Source: RGIG6375 sp964472725
Lineage (GTDB): Bacteria > Bacillota > Clostridia > Oscillospirales > Oscillospiraceae
Length of the DNA stretch: 44,801 nt
NCBI GenBank assembly: GCA_964472725.1
Contig: CAYYLZ010000013.1
Location: 1-44,801 of the forward strand
Direction of reading: 5' to 3'
Below are positions 42,065 through 44,801 of the stretch, in pieces. The position numbers were made by a program, and so were the translations under genes. Position 1 is the first letter of the stretch. Every line of letters starts with the position of its first letter. The notes below the pieces were generated by a model, which saw only the letters and a list, made by a program, of their open reading frames with translations, did no database searches and was not told where the DNA came from.

Positions 42065-42961
42065 TTATTTTGCTAATTCCATTATTTTTCTAAGCCTGTG
42101 ATTCAGGCAGGATTTCGTTACGGGCGGGTCCGACATTGCCGCCAGCTCCGCAATGCTGGCTTCGGGATTTTCCACCCTGAGCCGAACCGTTTCCCTGAAC
42201 TTTTCCCCGAGACCGTCCAGCGCTCCCGTTTCTTCAAGGCTGCGGATAGCCTCTATCTGCGCCATGGCGGCGTTGACGGTTTTTTCCACGTTGGCCGTAT
42301 CGCAGTTGACCTTGCGGTTTATGCTGTTGCGCATATCCTTCTCCACCTTGGCGTTCATTATCTCCATTGCGGAAACCGGCGCGCCGATGGTAGTAAGCAG
42401 GTCCTCTATGGCCTCACTCTGCTTGAGATAGGTGACGCAGTTTCCGCTGCGGCGGGAATTGCGGGCAGAAAAGCCCATCTCAAACAGCATGGAAACCACT
42501 TCATTGCTTACGTTGAAGTGACCCGTGATAAGTTCAAGGTGATAATTCTTCCTCGGATCCGTCACCGAGCCGCCGGCAAGAAACGCGCCTCGCATGAAGG
42601 CGGTCTTGCAGCAATCGGACTCAAGGACGCCGAGATTTATATGGTGCGCCACTATCCGCTCCCGATCATAGCCGAAGCGGCTGAACACCTGAGATATCTT
42701 CTCCGGCTCAGTCACCGCCAGAACCAGCTTACCCTCGCTGGCCTCAAAGCCTATGCGCTGGTCGAACTCCCAGCCAAAGGCTCGTTGGAAAAGCTTCTCC
42801 ACTCTTTGGGCAAATGCCCGGGATTCGGTAACGATGCGTATTTCATCAGCGGAAAAGGTGTTGCAATAAAGGAGTATACCATATATCTCCGCTGCCGTGC
42901 AACACTTTTTATTTATGTGCTGACGGCACAGCTCCACCTTTGCGTCTGCTGCAAAGCTCAT
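42065..42961 (-). CDS. whiA: WhiA-type DNA-binding protein
   Basis: The 298-residue protein has the WhiA layout: an N-terminal LAGLIDADG-homing-endonuclease-like domain without catalytic function (FAADAKVELCR at the start, AFLAGGSVTDPRKNYHLEL, ending near 190) and a C-terminal helix-turn-helix domain (NAAMAQIEAIRSLEETG, then VENPEASIAELAAM and TKSCLNHRLRKI). WhiA is conserved in Gram-positive bacteria and acts in sporulation (actinobacteria) and in cell division or chromosome segregation (Bacillus). It lies 31 nt after rapZ. The usual yvcK gene between the two is missing. Confidence 0.95.
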   Translation of the reverse strand: MSFAADAKVELCRQHINKKCCTAAEIYGILLYCNTFSADEIRIVTESRAFAQRVEKLFQRAFGWEFDQRIGFEASEGKLVLAVTEPEKISQVFSRFGYDRERIVAHHINLGVLESDCCKTAFMRGAFLAGGSVTDPRKNYHLELITGHFNVSNEVVSMLFEMGFSARNSRRSGNCVTYLKQSEAIEDLLTTIGAPVSAMEIMNAKVEKDMRNSINRKVNCDTANVEKTVNAAMAQIEAIRSLEETGALDGLGEKFRETVRLRVENPEASIAELAAMSDPPVTKSCLNHRLRKIMELAK

Positions 42962-42992
42962 ACTCCCTTCCGCACTTCCTTTCCTTTGAATT

Positions 42993-43850
42993 TTACTTGT
43001 TTACATCTCTGTGAGCACAAACGGTTTCATACCCCTGCTCACGGGTGAACTGCGCCAGCGCCTCCGCCACGGCTACGCTGCGGTGATGGCCGCCGGTACA
43101 GCCGATGGCTATGACCACCGCGGGCTTGCCCTCTTCGGCATAATGGGGCAGCAGGAAGCCCACAAGGTCTGTAAGCTTCTTCATAAACACCTGCGTTTCC
43201 TCGTACTGGAAGATAAACTCCCGCACCGGCTCGTCAAGTCCCGTCTGATGGGTCAGTTCCGGCACATAGTAGGGATTGGGCAAAAATCTTACATCCAGCA
43301 CCAGATCGGCGTCGGCAGGCAGGCCGTACTTGAAGCCGAAGGACTGGACGCTTACATTCAGTCCCCGCAGATCATTTTTATCAGCGAACAGATCCTGTAT
43401 CTTGCGTTGGAGCTTGGATATGCTGTAGGTGCTGGTATTTATAATGTAGTCCGCTCTGTCACGAATAGGTGCCAGCAGCTTCTTCTCGCGGTTTATTGCC
43501 TCCGCCACGTCCATGCCGTCGGGGTCGAGGGGGTGACGGCGGCGGGTCTCCTTATATCTTTTGAGGATAATGCTGCTTGAGGCCTCGATGTAGATTATCT
43601 TATAATCCACGCCCAGCGTACGCATACGCTCAAGGGCGCCAAACAGTTCGTCGAAGCTGTCACGTCCGCGCACATCGGTAACAAGGGCAACCTTATCATA
43701 GCGACCCTTGGTTGCAAGGCAAAGCTCCGCGAATATGGGCATGAGCACTACCGGCATGTTATCGACGCAGTAGAAATCCAAGTCCTCCAGTATGGCAGCA
43801 ACCTTACTCTTACCGGCTCCGGAAAGTCCCGATATGATGAAGAATTGCAT
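42993..43850 (-). CDS. rapZ: RapZ/YvcJ nucleotide-binding protein
   Basis: The 285-residue protein has a P-loop at 8-15 (GLSGAGKS), the ILEDLDFYCVDNMPV segment and the C-terminal GCTGGHHRSV motif of the RapZ family. In E. coli RapZ is an RNase E adaptor controlling glmS; in Bacillus the YvcJ homologue binds and hydrolyses nucleotides and affects competence. It starts 12 nt after murB and lies before whiA, as in most Bacillota. Confidence 0.95.
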   Translation of the reverse strand: MQFFIISGLSGAGKSKVAAILEDLDFYCVDNMPVVLMPIFAELCLATKGRYDKVALVTDVRGRDSFDELFGALERMRTLGVDYKIIYIEASSSIILKRYKETRRRHPLDPDGMDVAEAINREKKLLAPIRDRADYIINTSTYSISKLQRKIQDLFADKNDLRGLNVSVQSFGFKYGLPADADLVLDVRFLPNPYYVPELTHQTGLDEPVREFIFQYEETQVFMKKLTDLVGFLLPHYAEEGKPAVVIAIGCTGGHHRSVAVAEALAQFTREQGYETVCAHRDVNK

Positions 43851-43862
43851 TCTTCTTCCCCC

Positions 43863-44753
43863 TTACTTCACAACGCGAACCTCCGGCTCAAGCTCGATAC
43901 CGGAGGCGGCGAACACGGCCTCTTTCACTTTATCCATCAGCGCAAGAACATCTGCGCAGCTGGCTCCGCCGACATTCACAACAAAGCCCGCGTGCTTGGG
44001 CGATACTTGCGCGCCGCCCACGGTGAGCCCCTTAAGCCCCGCCTGATCTATCAGCGCGGCCGCGTAACCGCCCACGGGGCGCTTGAAGGTGCTTCCCGCC
44101 GAGGGAAGTTCCAAGGGCTGACTGGCCTTGCGTTTGGCAGCCAGCTCACTCATTTTATTCTGTATCTCATCTTCGTCTCCCGGCTGCAGCAGGAAATCGC
44201 AGCTGAGCACTATCTCGCCGGGTTGAAAACGGCTGTGGCGGTAGCTGAAATCATGCTCCCCGCCCCGAGCCTCGCGCAGCTCGCCCGCTGCGTCAAGGTA
44301 CACGGTTTTCACGGCAACGTCCTTTATTTCCCCGCCGTAAGCGCCTGCGTTCATCACGACGGCGCCGCCCACGCTGCCGGGGATACCGTGGGCAAATTCC
44401 ATGCCCGCAAGGGCGTTTTTTCGGGCGAACACCGCGGTCTGCGAAAGCCGCGCGCCGCATTGGGCGCGGACTGTATTCTCTCCCGCAAGCTCAACGCCGT
44501 TCACTCCGGAGGTCTTTATGACCACACCGCGATAGCCCTCGTCGGCAAAAAGCAGGTTGCTGCCGTTGCCCATGACAAAATGGCGCGCTTCGCCCTCCAG
44601 CAGGAGCTTATACACGCCTGCCAGCTCTTCGTGGGTTTTCGGCAGGAGCATTACGTCCGCCGGGCCGCCGATGCGGAAGCTGCTGTGGTTTTTGAGCGGT
44701 TCGTTTTCCCGAATTTCCAGCGTTGGGAAAATGCTTCGAATTTTACTCAGCAT
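43863..44753 (-). CDS. murB: UDP-N-acetylenolpyruvoylglucosamine reductase
   Basis: The 296-residue FAD enzyme makes UDP-N-acetylmuramate in cell-wall synthesis. Family motifs are SSFRIGGPADVMLLP near the start, GNGSNLLFADEGYRGVVI, GIPGSVGGAVVMNAGAYGGE (FAD site), SAGSTFKRP with the catalytic Ser, and a C-terminal ELEPEVRVV with the conserved Glu. The compact form without the extra domain of the E. coli type suits type II MurB. It is the first complete gene of the murB-rapZ-whiA cluster seen here and lies 3 nt after the end of another gene. Confidence 0.95.
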   Translation of the reverse strand: MLSKIRSIFPTLEIRENEPLKNHSSFRIGGPADVMLLPKTHEELAGVYKLLLEGEARHFVMGNGSNLLFADEGYRGVVIKTSGVNGVELAGENTVRAQCGARLSQTAVFARKNALAGMEFAHGIPGSVGGAVVMNAGAYGGEIKDVAVKTVYLDAAGELREARGGEHDFSYRHSRFQPGEIVLSCDFLLQPGDEDEIQNKMSELAAKRKASQPLELPSAGSTFKRPVGGYAAALIDQAGLKGLTVGGAQVSPKHAGFVVNVGGASCADVLALMDKVKEAVFAASGIELEPEVRVVK

Positions 44754-44756
44754 CTT

Positions 44757-44801
44757 TTAACCATCTTTCCTCTTGACCTTGATATCCTTATCGAACTGAG
44801 A
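44757..44801 (-). CDS. C-terminal end of an upstream gene (cut by window edge)
   Basis: Reading - from the right edge gives SQFDKDIKVKRKDG and a TAA stop, 3 nt before the murB start codon. The AGGAAAG used as the murB ribosome binding site lies inside it. Such close packing suggests a gene in the same operon; hprK often precedes murB in Clostridia, but 14 residues are too few to identify it. Confidence 0.5.
   Translation of the reverse strand, partial: SQFDKDIKVKRKDG

Overview
The window looks like chromosome from a moderately GC-rich member of the Clostridia (Bacillota), probably a gut- or rumen-type lineage near Oscillospirales. The evidence is the Gram-positive style of RpoB and RpoC, the murB-rapZ-whiA cluster, an SLH-domain S-layer protein, strong AGGAGG ribosome binding sites, near-consensus TTGACA-N17-TATAAT promoters, and dispersed palindromic repeats of a kind common in such genomes. 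The lineage is an inference; there is no rRNA or tRNA gene here to fix it.

Layout. (1) 1-7324: an expanded set of GH63/MGH1-like (alpha/alpha)6-barrel glycosidases. Two are in tandem on + (the first is cut by the window edge), one is on -, and one on + is followed by a zinc-motif URO-D/methyltransferase-like protein. (2) 7388-9370: an enoate-reductase-type Fe-S flavoenzyme. (3) 9486-14382: a three-gene surface-polysaccharide operon on - (polymerase/ligase with TPR tail, initiating phosphoglycosyl transferase, GT4 glycosyltransferase). (4) 14383-15317: repeat-filled intergenic DNA. (5) 15318-18001: an S-layer protein gene with a long structured leader. (6) 18189-18498: a miniature palindromic element. 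(7) 18503-24453: a glucuronoxylan module with CE15-like esterase and GH67 alpha-glucuronidase on -, and a divergent GH3 enzyme on +. (8) 24579-26790: three uncharacterised single-pass membrane proteins. (9) 27067-34446: rpoB-rpoC on -, not linked to ribosomal protein genes. (10) 34551-34708: a short + strand transcription unit inside the rpoB promoter/leader region. (11) 34784-39653: a Gpi18/GT87-like membrane protein, a DUF169 / YkvI-like transporter / TPR operon, and a small anchored protein. (12) 39696-44801: a LacI-family regulator, an MFS transporter, whiA, rapZ, murB and the end of one more gene, all on -.

How the genes fit together. The GH67, CE15-like and GH3 enzymes have no visible signal peptide, so they probably finish imported, 4-O-methylglucuronate-decorated xylo-oligosaccharides in the cytoplasm. 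The GH63-like cluster is probably also cytoplasmic and acts on an unknown alpha-glycoside. The polysaccharide operon and S-layer gene build the cell surface. murB, rapZ and whiA are housekeeping genes for the envelope and cell cycle.

The observations most worth following up are non-coding. One is a pair of hairpins with complementary loops (possible kissing loops) in the S-layer leader. The other is a pair of face-to-face promoters upstream of rpoB, whose + strand partner drives a compact unit of about 120 nt that ends in an intrinsic terminator and holds a 25-codon reading frame.
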